A stretch of 64,000 bases of DNA from Bremerella sp. P1 (lineage in GTDB: Bacteria > Planctomycetota > Planctomycetia > Pirellulales > Pirellulaceae). The notes under the pieces were generated by a model. That model was not told where the DNA came from and made no database searches. It was given only the letters and a program-made list of their open reading frames with translations. Of the stretch, positions 46,391 through 54,417 are shown piece after piece. The stretch spans positions 186,001 to 250,000 of the forward strand of contig NZ_CP118164.1 of NCBI RefSeq assembly GCF_028748185.1, read 5' to 3'. Position numbers and translations under genes: made by a program. The first letter of the stretch is position 1. Each line of letters begins with the position of its first letter.

Positions 46391-47131
46391 ATGATCGGAC
46401 GCTGGCAAACTTTGTTCGTCCTATTCGCGACCATCCTACCCATGGTTGGTTGCAAGACATGGAATCCAACAGCGACTTCAGGCTCACAGGAAGCACCACT
46501 TGCAGTTTCAGTTGCTAAAAATGAGGTCAGCCCCAAAGTGAAGGCCTGCCTGGTAACAGCACAGACCCTCCACCAGGAAGGGCACTACCGAGAATCGGCG
46601 TTGCTTCTTGAACGGGCACGTGCTGAGGCACCCAATGCCCACGACTACTCGCGACAACTTGCCGTGCTATACGATGAACTCGGCATTTCGGATAAGGCGG
46701 AACACGAGTTTATCTTAGCGCTTGCCAAAACCCCAAACGATGCTGACCTGCATAACGACTTCGGGTTCTTCTACTTGCAACGAAGCGACCACGTCCGAGC
46801 CGAACAACAGTTCCGCAAGGCACTACAAATCGCTCCTGAACACCAACGAGCGAAATCCAATCTAGCTCGGTCACTCTTCAAGCAGAACCGTCTGGAAGAA
46901 GCCTACGCCACCTATGAGCAAGCTGTTGGGGCAGCAAATGCCCACCACAACATGGGTGTCCTCTTTTCTCAGGCTGGCCGAGACCACGAGGCCCGCATGG
47001 CCTTCCAAGAGGCAATTGCGGCAGATCCGAAACTCGACATGTCGCGAGAGTTCCTGGCCAGCCTCGATAATCTACCGGAGATCGCGAATCGGCAACGAAC
47101 GAGATCGAGCGGGGGCAATCAACTGAGATAA
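46391..47131 (+). CDS. tadD: TadD-type TPR lipoprotein
   Basis: ATG 46391 gives a 246-residue lipoprotein (signal LFVLFATILPMVGC). At least four TPR units follow (SALLLERARAEAPNAHDYSR; KAEHEFILALAKTPNDADLH; HVRAEQQFRKALQIAPEHQR; DHEARMAFQEAIAADPKLDM). TadD-type proteins help the secretin insert or stay stable in the outer membrane. Last gene of the Tad locus, 10 bp after the lipoprotein. It parallels the TPR lipoprotein after the backbone secretin at 1029-1550. Confidence 0.82.
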   Translation: MIGRWQTLFVLFATILPMVGCKTWNPTATSGSQEAPLAVSVAKNEVSPKVKACLVTAQTLHQEGHYRESALLLERARAEAPNAHDYSRQLAVLYDELGISDKAEHEFILALAKTPNDADLHNDFGFFYLQRSDHVRAEQQFRKALQIAPEHQRAKSNLARSLFKQNRLEEAYATYEQAVGAANAHHNMGVLFSQAGRDHEARMAFQEAIAADPKLDMSREFLASLDNLPEIANRQRTRSSGGNQLR

Positions 47132-47303
47132 TTTGCCAACATCTCAGCTTTCTTTGTGATTTGTCGTAAATAAATTGCGACTCGGTACAAGCTTGCCCGA
47201 GGGACATGACTCGGCAATTAACGCTCCCCCAGGGCAGCACTGCTTCAGGCACAGTTCCGCAGTCATAACGACATACTGCGTCCAATAGATAAAAGAAAAA
47301 TAC

Positions 47304-47330
47304 GTAGGGCCGCCCAGAGGGCGGCCCTAC
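47304..47330 (-). terminator. Strong terminator at the end of the AAA/DUF1257 cassette
   Basis: GTAGGGCCGCC (47304-47314) and GGCGGCCCTAC (47320-47330) form a perfect 11-bp stem. On the minus strand it is followed by a T-rich tail (complement of 47291-47303). It lies 24 bp after the 42-residue gene and separates the cassette from the converging Tad locus. Confidence 0.9.
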
Positions 47331-47353
47331 TGACTTGCCAGTTACGCTAAGGC

Positions 47354-47482
47354 TTATCGTCGCGATGAACGACCGCGGCGGCGACCGGCGTGAAATCCCT
47401 TCCGGCTTCCCAATTGCTTGCCCGTCTTGTAACAAGCCCAGGCAACGACGGCCCAGAATGCCGCCTGCACGATGGTCTCCAT
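47354..47482 (-). CDS. Tiny membrane-helix/basic-tail protein (42 aa)
   Basis: ATG 47482 has GGGAGGA seven bases upstream. The 42-residue product is one hydrophobic helix (IVQAAFWAVVAWACY) followed by a Gly/Arg/His-rich tail ending GRRRGRSSRR. It is the last gene of the cassette, 24 bp before the terminator. It could anchor a cassette protein at the membrane, or act as a small basic DNA-contacting peptide. Short length limits certainty, but the strong ribosome-binding site supports translation. Confidence 0.6.
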   Translation of the reverse strand: METIVQAAFWAVVAWACYKTGKQLGSRKGFHAGRRRGRSSRR

Positions 47483-47672
47483 AGATCCTCCCAATTCTCG
47501 AAGTAACAAACACTACCTGTCCGAGCGTCGAAAATTCACACAACGAGGATGATATCGGTGCTGACGCCGCCCTCGCTGCTGACCACCTCGGATCAAACGC
47601 AGATCGACTTGATCCACTGCATTCCGAGGATGCGTTGTTCGTGACAGGGGTGCTCTTTCCGAAGTATGGGAG

Positions 47673-47888
47673 TCAGGCTGCTTTCGGTTCATAAGACTCG
47701 CTCCCCGAAGGCTCCCATGCTCTCAAAAACTCGACTTCGTCCCAGTCGATGACGTTCGGACCGAAACAGACTTCGTCGTCCAATTCTTCTGAAGGTGCGT
47801 CTACTAGCGAAAATCCCAGTTGGCGGATTGTAGAAACGCTTTCACCAGTTGCCTGGGCAACGGCTCGATAAAAATCTGAAGCTTGCAT
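47673..47888 (-). CDS. Small HTH-like protein (71 aa)
   Basis: ATG 47888 is preceded by AAGGAG at about ten bases; the longer open frame upstream runs through a terminator and is not used. The 71-residue protein begins MQASDFYRAVAQATGESVSTIRQLGF, which looks like a short helix-turn-helix, and ends in an acidic part (EELDDEVCFGPNVIDWDEVEFL). I do not know a named family. It is separated from the upstream operon by its own terminator, so it is probably transcribed from a separate promoter. Confidence 0.65.
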   Translation of the reverse strand: MQASDFYRAVAQATGESVSTIRQLGFSLVDAPSEELDDEVCFGPNVIDWDEVEFLRAWEPSGSESYEPKAA

Positions 47889-47922
47889 CGATTCATTTCT
47901 CCTTTTGTCAAGAAACAGAAAA

Positions 47923-47956
47923 AAGCCCTTACCGGATCGCAATCCAGCAAGGGCTT
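47923..47956 (-). terminator. Terminator after the 82-aa cassette gene
   Basis: AAGCCCTT (47923-47930) pairs with AAGGGCTT (47949-47956). On the minus strand the hairpin ends in TTTTTTCTG. It lies 28 bp past the stop at 47984. Confidence 0.85.
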
Positions 47957-47983
47957 GGGAAGGTGTGTGATAAACAGGTTGCG

Positions 47984-48232
47984 TTAGTCGTCGCTTAAAG
48001 AGAGCCAATGTTCTTCCAGCCAACGGACCTCTGCAGTCAGCGCTGCACTACGACTACCGAAAGGTCCGAGTTGTGGCCCACCGACAGGTGCGAGATCCGT
48101 ATACCACAGGCCAGCCTCGTTCGGCTCGACATGGGAACCTCGCGAGATCGACAGTTTGCCGAGCTTATGGAGGTCGAGTGATTCGTCATAGAGACAGCGA
48201 ATGGTTCCAGTGGATGAGATGACAAGTTGCAT
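47984..48232 (-). CDS. Small cassette protein (82 aa)
   Basis: ATG 48232, with GAGGTG six bases upstream, starts eight bases after the preceding stop. The product is MQLVISSTGTIRCLYDESLDL..., 82 residues, with a beta-strand start, a Gly/Pro-rich middle (DLAPVGGPQLGPFG) and a helical end (SAALTAEVRWLEEHWLSL). No family recognised. Similar small proteins might pair with the AAA ATPase of this cassette; their role is unknown. Confidence 0.65.
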   Translation of the reverse strand: MQLVISSTGTIRCLYDESLDLHKLGKLSISRGSHVEPNEAGLWYTDLAPVGGPQLGPFGSRSAALTAEVRWLEEHWLSLSDD

Positions 48233-48240
48233 AGGGCACC

Positions 48241-49182
48241 TCATTTCGGAGAGCGGATAATCCGCCGACGTGGCCGATCGACCAACAATTCGTCCAGCGT
48301 GGCCTGAACGCTCGACAGTTCGCGACTGACCGTCTGTCGCACTTGAGCGTCGTCTCGTAGCGTCTGAGGTTGCACGCCCTGGACAATGTCCTGGCACTGC
48401 GATACGAGCGAGTCGAGTTGGTCGTTCGATCGAACATTCAAGGAACGAAATCGTTCAAAGAATGCATTCAAATTGCCAATGGCCGAGTCCCGAAAGACTT
48501 TGGCGCGACCATCCTGCTGGCCCGAGAGTCGTTCCGTCAGATGTGTTACCAAGCCAGAAAGCTCTTCCACGAAGGCCGACTCAGCCAGCTGAACTGCCTC
48601 GTCAAAACGAGCCTGCACACGACGACACTCGTCCTGGTAAAGCTGAGGATCGAGTTGCCGCAGATAGGACGGCGCTTCCACATTGGGAAAATCCCAGGTA
48701 ACGTCAAAGAGCCCGATCAACGACATGGGGTAGTCCGCCTCGTTGTACAGACGCCCAAGTCGCTGCCTTGCCGCCTCTTTCAGCGAGAGATAGTCTTCGT
48801 CGAGTACTTCGACTGCCTTGATCAGGTCCTGACGATGCTCGCTCATCCAGTCTTGAAAGGTGTCGACCCTGTCCTGCCGAATCAATCGCACCGCTGGTTC
48901 GGGATAAGGCAGGCTGATGGACGTCCAAAACGAGCGGATGCGATTCCGTTCCGACGTCACGGCCTTGAAACGGGGGTTCTTTGTGTCGAGCAGTTTCTTG
49001 CCTGCACTCAAGAATTCGCCCTGAGCGTCGAAGGAGAGGGCTGCCTGTGCCCGTTGAGCTCGGGTTAACGTCTTCTGCGTTCCTAGCCAGGTAAAGTTGA
49101 CGCGGGTCGCACACATCGTGGATCGCAGCCTCCCTGAGGGGCTACTACGATCGGTCGGCTGTTCTAAAGTTGTTGCCGTCAT
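48241..49182 (-). CDS. DUF3150-like protein
   Basis: A 313-residue, mostly helical protein. The region 'AGKKLLDTKNPRFKAVTSERNRIRSFWTSISLPYPEP' followed by AVRLIRQDRVDTFQDWM resembles DUF3150 proteins found in phages and mobile elements, whose function is unknown. The second half is coiled-coil (QLAESAFVEELSGLVTHLTERLSG), ending in a basic tail (RPRRRIIRSPK). The start at 49182 lies 33 bp after the AAA gene. It is probably a structural or DNA-associated partner of the ATPase. Confidence 0.6.
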   Translation of the reverse strand: MTATTLEQPTDRSSPSGRLRSTMCATRVNFTWLGTQKTLTRAQRAQAALSFDAQGEFLSAGKKLLDTKNPRFKAVTSERNRIRSFWTSISLPYPEPAVRLIRQDRVDTFQDWMSEHRQDLIKAVEVLDEDYLSLKEAARQRLGRLYNEADYPMSLIGLFDVTWDFPNVEAPSYLRQLDPQLYQDECRRVQARFDEAVQLAESAFVEELSGLVTHLTERLSGQQDGRAKVFRDSAIGNLNAFFERFRSLNVRSNDQLDSLVSQCQDIVQGVQPQTLRDDAQVRQTVSRELSSVQATLDELLVDRPRRRIIRSPK

Positions 49183-49215
49183 AAATACCTCACATGAAGA
49201 TGGGTTAGTTTTGGG

Positions 49216-50712
49216 CTAATTGGATTCAGGATTCTGGGTTAGTCGTCGCCGCGGCTTGCGCGTCGCCTGAGTCGTTGTGGTGAACACGCCCCCCGACTCA
49301 GCAGACAGACAGCGACCGCTCGCCCAGCTTCGGAGCCGCTCCACCGACTCGGCGGATGTGACGGCTACCGGCACCACATTCTGCGCCGCCTGCACCAGGG
49401 GAATATTCAAGAGAGCGGCCAACCGACAGCAAGCACGGATCTCCGCCCCTGTCCACGTACCGTCGTCGGGCAGATCCTGGGGCGGCTCTAACCCAAAACG
49501 TTCCAGGTACATCTGCCAGATCGCTTCCTTCTGCGACTTCCCAGGTAAGTCGAGAAAGAAAATCGCATCAAATCGCTCCGCTCGGGTGAGCTCCGGCGGC
49601 AGCTTGGAGACGTCGTTGCTCGTAGCAATCACGAACACATCCGATTCGTGATCGGCCAGCCAGGTGAGTAGCGTCCCGAGCATCCTTGAGCCGACACCGC
49701 TATCGGTCTGGCCGGAATTGGTGGTGCCGCCGAGGGCCTTTTCCAGTTCGTCGATGAAGAGCACCGCAGGTTGCATCGCATCGATGATTTTCAATGCTCT
49801 GCGAGTTCGCTCTTCGGTTTGGCCGACGATACCACCCATAAGTGCGCCGACGTCGAGCGTCAGAGTCGGCCTGCCAATTTCGCGGCCAAGCGCCTTGGCG
49901 AAGGCCGACTTGCCCGTACCAGGCACGCCCAGCAGTAAAACGCCCTTCGCTTGGACGGAGCGAGATTCATCCGATCGCAGTGCCTGACAGCAAAACTGCT
50001 TAAGCGATTGCAATCCTCCCAGTTCCGCAAACGACTCGCCGCCGCGATGGAGCGATAGCAGACCACTCTTGATGAGCATCTGCGACTTGAGCTGCCAGAT
50101 GGCCGAGGGCTCCAGTCGCCCATGACGCACTAGGGACAACGCAAACGCGTTCTCCGCCTCATAGCGACTCAAGCCACAGGCCGCATCGAGAATCCGTTCT
50201 CGTTCAACACCTGTGGGGAACTCATCCCCTTCGGTAGCAATGTCCGTCGCAATTTCGGTGAGTTGTTCCCGAGAGGGAAGTTCATGCTCTACCACAGTGA
50301 ACACACGCTCCAGTTCCACTGGTAGCTGAACCACCGGTGCCAAAATCACGAGAAAACGTTGATGAGCTTTCCCCTGGGATACCTGATGAAAGATCGCCTG
50401 CACCACTTCCGCCGAACCGAGGAAGCGGTGGAGATTGGACAGGACCAGGAGCGAAGGCTGTCCGTTGCTGGGAACCGATTCGAGATACCGCACAGCCCCT
50501 AAGGGATCGGTGACCGACACCGCTGGCGATTCCACCGGATCCGTCGGGGCACCTCTGAGACCGACGTCGATATCCCAGGTATTCATCCGCCAGTCTTCGT
50601 CCCGGCAAAGCTGAGCCAGTTCGGCAATGGCATCATCCTGTTCGCAACTGCGAACCCAGATGCCGCTAAAGCCAGCTCGCACTAGTTCCTGTATTTCTTC
50701 TGCTAAGCGCAT
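49216..50712 (-). CDS. AAA+ ATPase, Ycf46-like
   Basis: ATG 50712 (MRLAEEIQELVRAG, AAGGA upstream) gives 498 residues. The N-terminal ~200 residues (GIWVRSCEQDDAIAELAQLC; LLVLSNLHRFLGSAEVVQA; VTVVEHELPSREQLTEI-like) are the region typical of Ycf46-type ATPases of cyanobacteria and plastids. The AAA core has Walker A GVPGTGKSAFAKAL (K268), Walker B AVLFIDELEKAL, VIATSNDVSKLPPELTRAERFDAIF with the arginine finger, and a lid. Ycf46 is linked to carbon uptake in cyanobacteria, but planctomycete copies sit in mobile gene cassettes. With TOPRIM, DUF1257 and DUF2997 partners here, a remodelling motor is likely; its target is not known. Confidence 0.82.
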   Translation of the reverse strand: MRLAEEIQELVRAGFSGIWVRSCEQDDAIAELAQLCRDEDWRMNTWDIDVGLRGAPTDPVESPAVSVTDPLGAVRYLESVPSNGQPSLLVLSNLHRFLGSAEVVQAIFHQVSQGKAHQRFLVILAPVVQLPVELERVFTVVEHELPSREQLTEIATDIATEGDEFPTGVERERILDAACGLSRYEAENAFALSLVRHGRLEPSAIWQLKSQMLIKSGLLSLHRGGESFAELGGLQSLKQFCCQALRSDESRSVQAKGVLLLGVPGTGKSAFAKALGREIGRPTLTLDVGALMGGIVGQTEERTRRALKIIDAMQPAVLFIDELEKALGGTTNSGQTDSGVGSRMLGTLLTWLADHESDVFVIATSNDVSKLPPELTRAERFDAIFFLDLPGKSQKEAIWQMYLERFGLEPPQDLPDDGTWTGAEIRACCRLAALLNIPLVQAAQNVVPVAVTSAESVERLRSWASGRCLSAESGGVFTTTTQATRKPRRRLTQNPESN

Positions 50713-50745
50713 ACCGATTCCTTGTAAATGAAGTCTTGAAATGAA

Positions 50746-50767
50746 AAAGCTCGCGAGAGCGAGCTTT
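50746..50767 (-). terminator. Hairpin overlapping the TOPRIM stop
   Basis: AAAGCTCGC (50746-50754) and GCGAGCTTT (50759-50767) form a 9-bp stem with a GAGA loop, followed on the minus strand by TTCATTTC. It overlaps the end of the TOPRIM gene and may reduce read-through into the AAA gene. Confidence 0.75.
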
Positions 50768-51419
50768 AGACAGAGTGGGCGAGTTGCCCGATTGTGGTCA
50801 GCCAACTGGCGATCTCACTTTCGGGATCTCGCTCCCGAAGGTGGTCAATGGTCATATGGGCCGCGACCTGCGTGTTGAGCCAGCGTTTGGCGCGGCTGGA
50901 CAGGCGATTCTGCGAACGTCGCGATAAGAGCTCCCAAGGCCTGTCGTGGAGACCGTTCTCATAGAGCTGCTTGGCGACGAGGATGGCCACCGAATCAAAG
51001 TCGCCAAACGCAATCTCGATTGGTGCGACTTCACAGATCGCCGCGGGATGAAGATAATTTTCCAGGCTACGCTTGAGTGTAAGCACCGCACGACATTGTG
51101 GACGCTGGTTGATGACCTCGGCTAATTCCTGACGCTGTTCCGTTTCGGGCGGCACTTCATGGTCGAGCAAGAAGAACTCCGGCTTGCCCAGCGAAGCGAA
51201 CCGATAGGTCCAGCTGGGCAAGTTGCTGCCCCCAAAGGGTACGAACACCAAGTGCCCTTGTTGTTCCATTTCCGCCAGGTTGGGTAGGTCACGATCGTGA
51301 GCATTGAGCGTTAACGAAATCCGGCGGAGGAACTCAATGTCGTTGGTGCCTTCGACAATTACTAAAACACGTGCCAGGTCGACTGTTCCGCGGGATGGGT
51401 TTTTGGGTATGGGATCCAT
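50766..51419 (-). CDS. TOPRIM-domain protein (OLD-nuclease/primase-like)
   Basis: A 217-residue protein with a TOPRIM fold: VLVIVEGTNDIEFLRRI gives the motif-I Glu (E23), and EFFLLDHEVPPE gives the D86-x-E88 metal pair. A following RSLENYL (in TLKRSLENYLHP) matches the OLD-family and DUF4435-like TOPRIM proteins. Such domains use two metal ions to cut or handle DNA. There is no attached ATPase, so the AAA+ protein encoded next could supply it. The start at 51419 lies six bases past the DUF2997 stop. Length and motifs suggest a stand-alone nuclease subunit. Confidence 0.72.
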   Translation of the reverse strand: MDPIPKNPSRGTVDLARVLVIVEGTNDIEFLRRISLTLNAHDRDLPNLAEMEQQGHLVFVPFGGSNLPSWTYRFASLGKPEFFLLDHEVPPETEQRQELAEVINQRPQCRAVLTLKRSLENYLHPAAICEVAPIEIAFGDFDSVAILVAKQLYENGLHDRPWELLSRRSQNRLSSRAKRWLNTQVAAHMTIDHLRERDPESEIASWLTTIGQLAHSV

Positions 51420-51425
51420 AGGCAG

Positions 51426-51620
51426 TTATTCCTTCTGTTCGATTTGATTTTGCTGCGTGATTTCCGAGGCGTGGAACTCCGCCGTGAGCGTCTCAGACGT
51501 TTGTTGTCCCAAGGCGGTTTCCAGAAAGCGGCTTGCCTCGCGACACTCTGAGCCCTGAAAGCCCCGCGTTTCTAGGCGTGACTCGCCAGTGGGGCTGACG
51601 AGAATCTCAATAGTTTTCAA
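51426..51620 (-). CDS. DUF2997 protein
   Basis: TTG 51620 is chosen, with GGAGGG seven bases upstream, and fits the family length (64 residues). The DUF2997 pattern is KTIEILVSPTGESRLETRGFQGSECREASRFLETALG, with the conserved F-x-G-x2-C core. The DUF2997/DUF1257 pair is common in cyanobacteria and planctomycetes beside Ycf46-like ATPases. Function unknown. It lies four bases after the DUF1257 stop. Confidence 0.82.
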   Translation of the reverse strand: MKTIEILVSPTGESRLETRGFQGSECREASRFLETALGQQTSETLTAEFHASEITQQNQIEQKE

Positions 51621-51624
51621 GAGC

Positions 51625-51987
51625 TTACCCTCCAACTTGAATGACGAGTTTGATGCTTCCGTCCGGAAGCGACTGTTCGACGGCGGTGTGGCCTTGCTTG
51701 CGTGCTTCGATCGTCGCCCGTTCGACGGCATACCGCTGCAGAAACTGATCGAGTTCGTTCTGGCTGCCCCAATGGCCGTTGTAGTTGTCGTAATCGAGCC
51801 GACCGGTCGTCACGTCGGCGACGACCGGGTAACGCCAATCTCGAAGCTGGATCGCCCAGCCCCGCTTGCGATCGTTGAACAAGCGAACCTCACCGTACGT
51901 GGGTTCGGGAAGTTGAAGTCGCCGTGTTGCCTGGCGGATCGCCGTAACATCACGTACTTCGGTTTTGATGCTGACGATATGTGACAT
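51625..51987 (-). CDS. DUF1257 (Ycf35-like) protein
   Basis: A 120-residue protein: MSHIVSIKTEVRDVTAIRQA..., 'AIQLRDWRYPVVADVTTGRLDYDNYNGHWG' and a closing strand GSIKLVIQVGG, the DUF1257/Ycf35 pattern. ATG 51987 with AGGAGG seven bases upstream. It is the first gene of the tightly packed run DUF1257-DUF2997-TOPRIM. Function unknown; in cyanobacteria it neighbours ycf46 homologues. Confidence 0.85.
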   Translation of the reverse strand: MSHIVSIKTEVRDVTAIRQATRRLQLPEPTYGEVRLFNDRKRGWAIQLRDWRYPVVADVTTGRLDYDNYNGHWGSQNELDQFLQRYAVERATIEARKQGHTAVEQSLPDGSIKLVIQVGG

Positions 51988-52077
51988 AAGACCTCCTGTA
52001 TTGGATAAAGTAGATTGCGATCACCTCACCGCTGGAGATGGTGGTGACCATGGAAGGGATAAGACCTCCCTCATCTA

Positions 52078-52106
52078 TTTATGCCCCGGTTTGGGCAGAA
52101 ATTTAG
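52078..52106 (+). repeat. 29-bp motif, copy E
   Basis: Begins TTTATG and ends GAAATTTAG with the same 29-bp length as the four copies at 54661-55249. It overlaps the stop of the 53-aa gene and lies about 90 bp upstream of DUF1257. Matches copy A at 21 of 29 positions; the most diverged of the set. Confidence 0.5.
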
Positions 52107-52264
52107 TTTTCGGGAGTCTCGACGTTATTCGATGAAGAGTCGACGTCTTGTTGATCGCGTCGATTTGCTTGCACGACGAGGTAGGCGAGGTTAGCCGCCA
52201 GTTGTGCTCGCTGCGAATCGGTCTCTGAAACTTGAGCATGATTCGAATCGGAAATGGGTGGCAT
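52103..52264 (-). CDS. Tiny hypothetical protein (53 aa)
   Basis: ATG 52264 has a near-perfect AAAGGAGG upstream (complement of 52270-52277). The 53-residue product starts MPPISDSNHAQVSETDSQRA, with a helical middle (QLAANLAYLVVQANRRDQQD) and an acidic Ser/Asn-rich end. No family known. The strong ribosome-binding site is the main evidence. It lies between the serine recombinase terminator and the DUF1257 gene, so it is probably the leader gene of the cassette. Confidence 0.6.
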   Translation of the reverse strand: MPPISDSNHAQVSETDSQRAQLAANLAYLVVQANRRDQQDVDSSSNNVETPEN

Positions 52265-52310
52265 TTGTCCTCCTTTCATTTACTTGACTTTCAAAAATCG
52301 CTAGGCGCAC

Positions 52311-52341
52311 GAAAAACGCCTCGTCACGAGGACGAGGCGTT
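52311..52341 (-). terminator. Terminator after serine recombinase 2
   Basis: AACGCCTCGTC (52315-52325) and GACGAGGCGTT (52331-52341) form a perfect 11-bp stem with a 5-base loop, followed on the minus strand by TTTCG within a run of five T. It lies 24 bp past the recombinase stop. Confidence 0.9.
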
Positions 52342-52365
52342 GATTTACAATCGATCACGGTCAGA

Positions 52366-54417
52366 TTAGCGAGGGCGCCGCTTCTTGCCGTTGTTATAGG
52401 GGATGTTCGGCGGCTCAAGCCCATGCATCTCGTACCACCGACGGTAACTATACCAAACGTTTCCTGAATTGACGTTGTGCCCTTCGCGCTGCAGCTGCTT
52501 AGCCGTCTCGCGATGGCTCATTCCCTCGATATCGATCAATTTATGGACGCGTTCGGCAATCAGATCCAGGCGCGGCGGTTTGCGCAGCCAGACCGTCACC
52601 AGTTCCGCAGTAGGGGCATTGGCCCCTGGGAGCGGTTCGGAGAACGCCTGCAACAGTTGAGGACGAAAGATTCCGCGGACATTCGTGCGTTTTCGGTTCG
52701 CGCGCTGCTCGACCTGGACCCAGATCTGTCCGCCTGTCAAAGCACGGAATATGGCGAGCGTCTTGTAAACGGCATCGTCACCGAGGTCGCCCTTCGCCGC
52801 GGCGCTCAACAGATCGGACATCTCGGCCAGCCGCTCGCGGATCTGTTCGACCGTCATCGTGCTAGTCGTCCCGTCGACCGCCCGCTGTAAGCGATTGACC
52901 TCGCTCAGGGAAGTGTTGCGCTGCAACTGGGCGGCCCGCAGACGCGCCTTGATCTCCTTGCGATCGTCCTCCGTACCTTCGCCCGAAATCTCGAACAGAT
53001 CGTTAACCCGGTTGTTGAGCAAAGCCAACTGCTTACGAGCTTGGACCAGTTGTTGTTCCAAGCCCTGGTCCGCTAGAGCATCCAACTGCTGGCTTTGCAG
53101 CACAATCGACTCGATCAGCTCCGCATCGCGCAGGATCAACTGACTGATCCTAATACAGATCGCCTCGACCGCCTCTTGGCGGCGAACGGCCGACTTGCAC
53201 GGACACTGGTCGCCATTCTTACACTGCATCGATTTGCCTTGTGCGCCAGTCTGGTAGAACCGAACGGGTCTTTCAGTGGTGCTACAGCGTTCACAGAAGA
53301 AGTATTCTGTGGTCAAAGCCCATAGTTTCAGCAATTGGGTCCGTCGAGGGCCACGGGGACCTGTCTTGCGGGCAGCAAACATTGTCTGCAATGCCTCGAA
53401 CGTAGTGTCATCGAGAATCCTCAGTTCTTCGCACTGGACGACTGTGACTTCATCATCAGGCTGTTCAACTTGTTTAACATTGTCCAACTTGGTCGAGAAC
53501 TGATTGCGGCGACGACCGAATTCCCACCTTCCGGTGAGACGCGTATTGGTGAACAATCGCCGATAACACTCGTATCGCAGCTTGCCCGTGGACGCCCGGG
53601 GATCGACGGGACCATTGAACGCGTTCCAACGTCTCACGCCCTCCCGAACGGACATTCCATCCAGCAAGAGCTGAGCATGCTCTTGAATCAGTTTCGCAGC
53701 GTCTGAATCGATCTCAGGCATGGTGCGAGGGAGACCGCGATTGGTGGGTGGGGCGTTTGGGATCTCCTTGCGGCGGTAGCCTATTCCGATAGCCCCCGTC
53801 GTCCAACCGTTGAGAAACAAGCCGGTGAGCCCCGAGCGAACATGATCGGCGATCGTATCGAGCAGCATATCGTCCATGAGGCCATGAACCTGGAGTTGAA
53901 GTTTCCAAGTCTTGCGATCATTCGTATCGATCCCCTGTGAGACACTGACCGCGCGGAGACCTTCTTCCACGACCTCTTCATTAATGAATTGGAATCCTTT
54001 ACCGGCCTGGCGAAACAATCGGCTTGCTTTGTAGACCAAGAGGACCTTGGCATGTCGTCTGCGAAGGATTGCTTTCGCACGATCGAGACCGGCTCGCTGG
54101 GTCCGTTTTCCCTTGACGCCTTCATCCACCGAGATGAATTCCGGTGGAACGTAGATGCGATTCTTAGCCGCCCACTGAATACATTCGCGGACCTGGTCAT
54201 CGGTCGAATGCTGGAGTTTGGTGCTAAATCGGGAATAGATAGTCCCAATTTCATAGCCGCGAGCAATCGCCCACTCAAGTCGCTTTTCTAGGGACGCTTC
54301 CTGATCGAATCCGGTAAGGACAGAGTTACAAAAAGCGGACATCTCGGACCACCATTTGACAACTTCGGAGGTGAGTTTGTCGTTTGCGGCACCCACACTA
54401 GAGATTTCCTGATTCAT
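52366..54417 (-). CDS. Large serine recombinase 2
   Basis: A 683-residue serine recombinase. The resolvase domain is seen from residue ~55 (IGTIYSRFSTKLQHSTDDQ; Y61, R63, catalytic S65), with VYKASRLFRQAGKG and GLRAVSVSQGIDTNDRKTW. A recombinase domain, a Cys-rich zinc ribbon (CERC...CKNGDQCPC) and a coiled coil follow, then a C-terminal HTH (IEGMSHRETAKQLQREGH) and a basic end (KKRRPR). It is related in plan to recombinase 1 but clearly different in sequence. It is bracketed by copies E and A of the 29-bp motif and lies directly upstream of the AAA/DUF1257 cassette, so it may mobilise that cassette. Confidence 0.88.
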   Translation of the reverse strand: MNQEISSVGAANDKLTSEVVKWWSEMSAFCNSVLTGFDQEASLEKRLEWAIARGYEIGTIYSRFSTKLQHSTDDQVRECIQWAAKNRIYVPPEFISVDEGVKGKRTQRAGLDRAKAILRRRHAKVLLVYKASRLFRQAGKGFQFINEEVVEEGLRAVSVSQGIDTNDRKTWKLQLQVHGLMDDMLLDTIADHVRSGLTGLFLNGWTTGAIGIGYRRKEIPNAPPTNRGLPRTMPEIDSDAAKLIQEHAQLLLDGMSVREGVRRWNAFNGPVDPRASTGKLRYECYRRLFTNTRLTGRWEFGRRRNQFSTKLDNVKQVEQPDDEVTVVQCEELRILDDTTFEALQTMFAARKTGPRGPRRTQLLKLWALTTEYFFCERCSTTERPVRFYQTGAQGKSMQCKNGDQCPCKSAVRRQEAVEAICIRISQLILRDAELIESIVLQSQQLDALADQGLEQQLVQARKQLALLNNRVNDLFEISGEGTEDDRKEIKARLRAAQLQRNTSLSEVNRLQRAVDGTTSTMTVEQIRERLAEMSDLLSAAAKGDLGDDAVYKTLAIFRALTGGQIWVQVEQRANRKRTNVRGIFRPQLLQAFSEPLPGANAPTAELVTVWLRKPPRLDLIAERVHKLIDIEGMSHRETAKQLQREGHNVNSGNVWYSYRRWYEMHGLEPPNIPYNNGKKRRPR

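Noticed and set aside
46878-47543. 221-codon minus-strand frame over the tadD end
   Set aside because: Antisense to a clear TPR gene and crosses a strong terminator and the 42-aa gene; a shadow.
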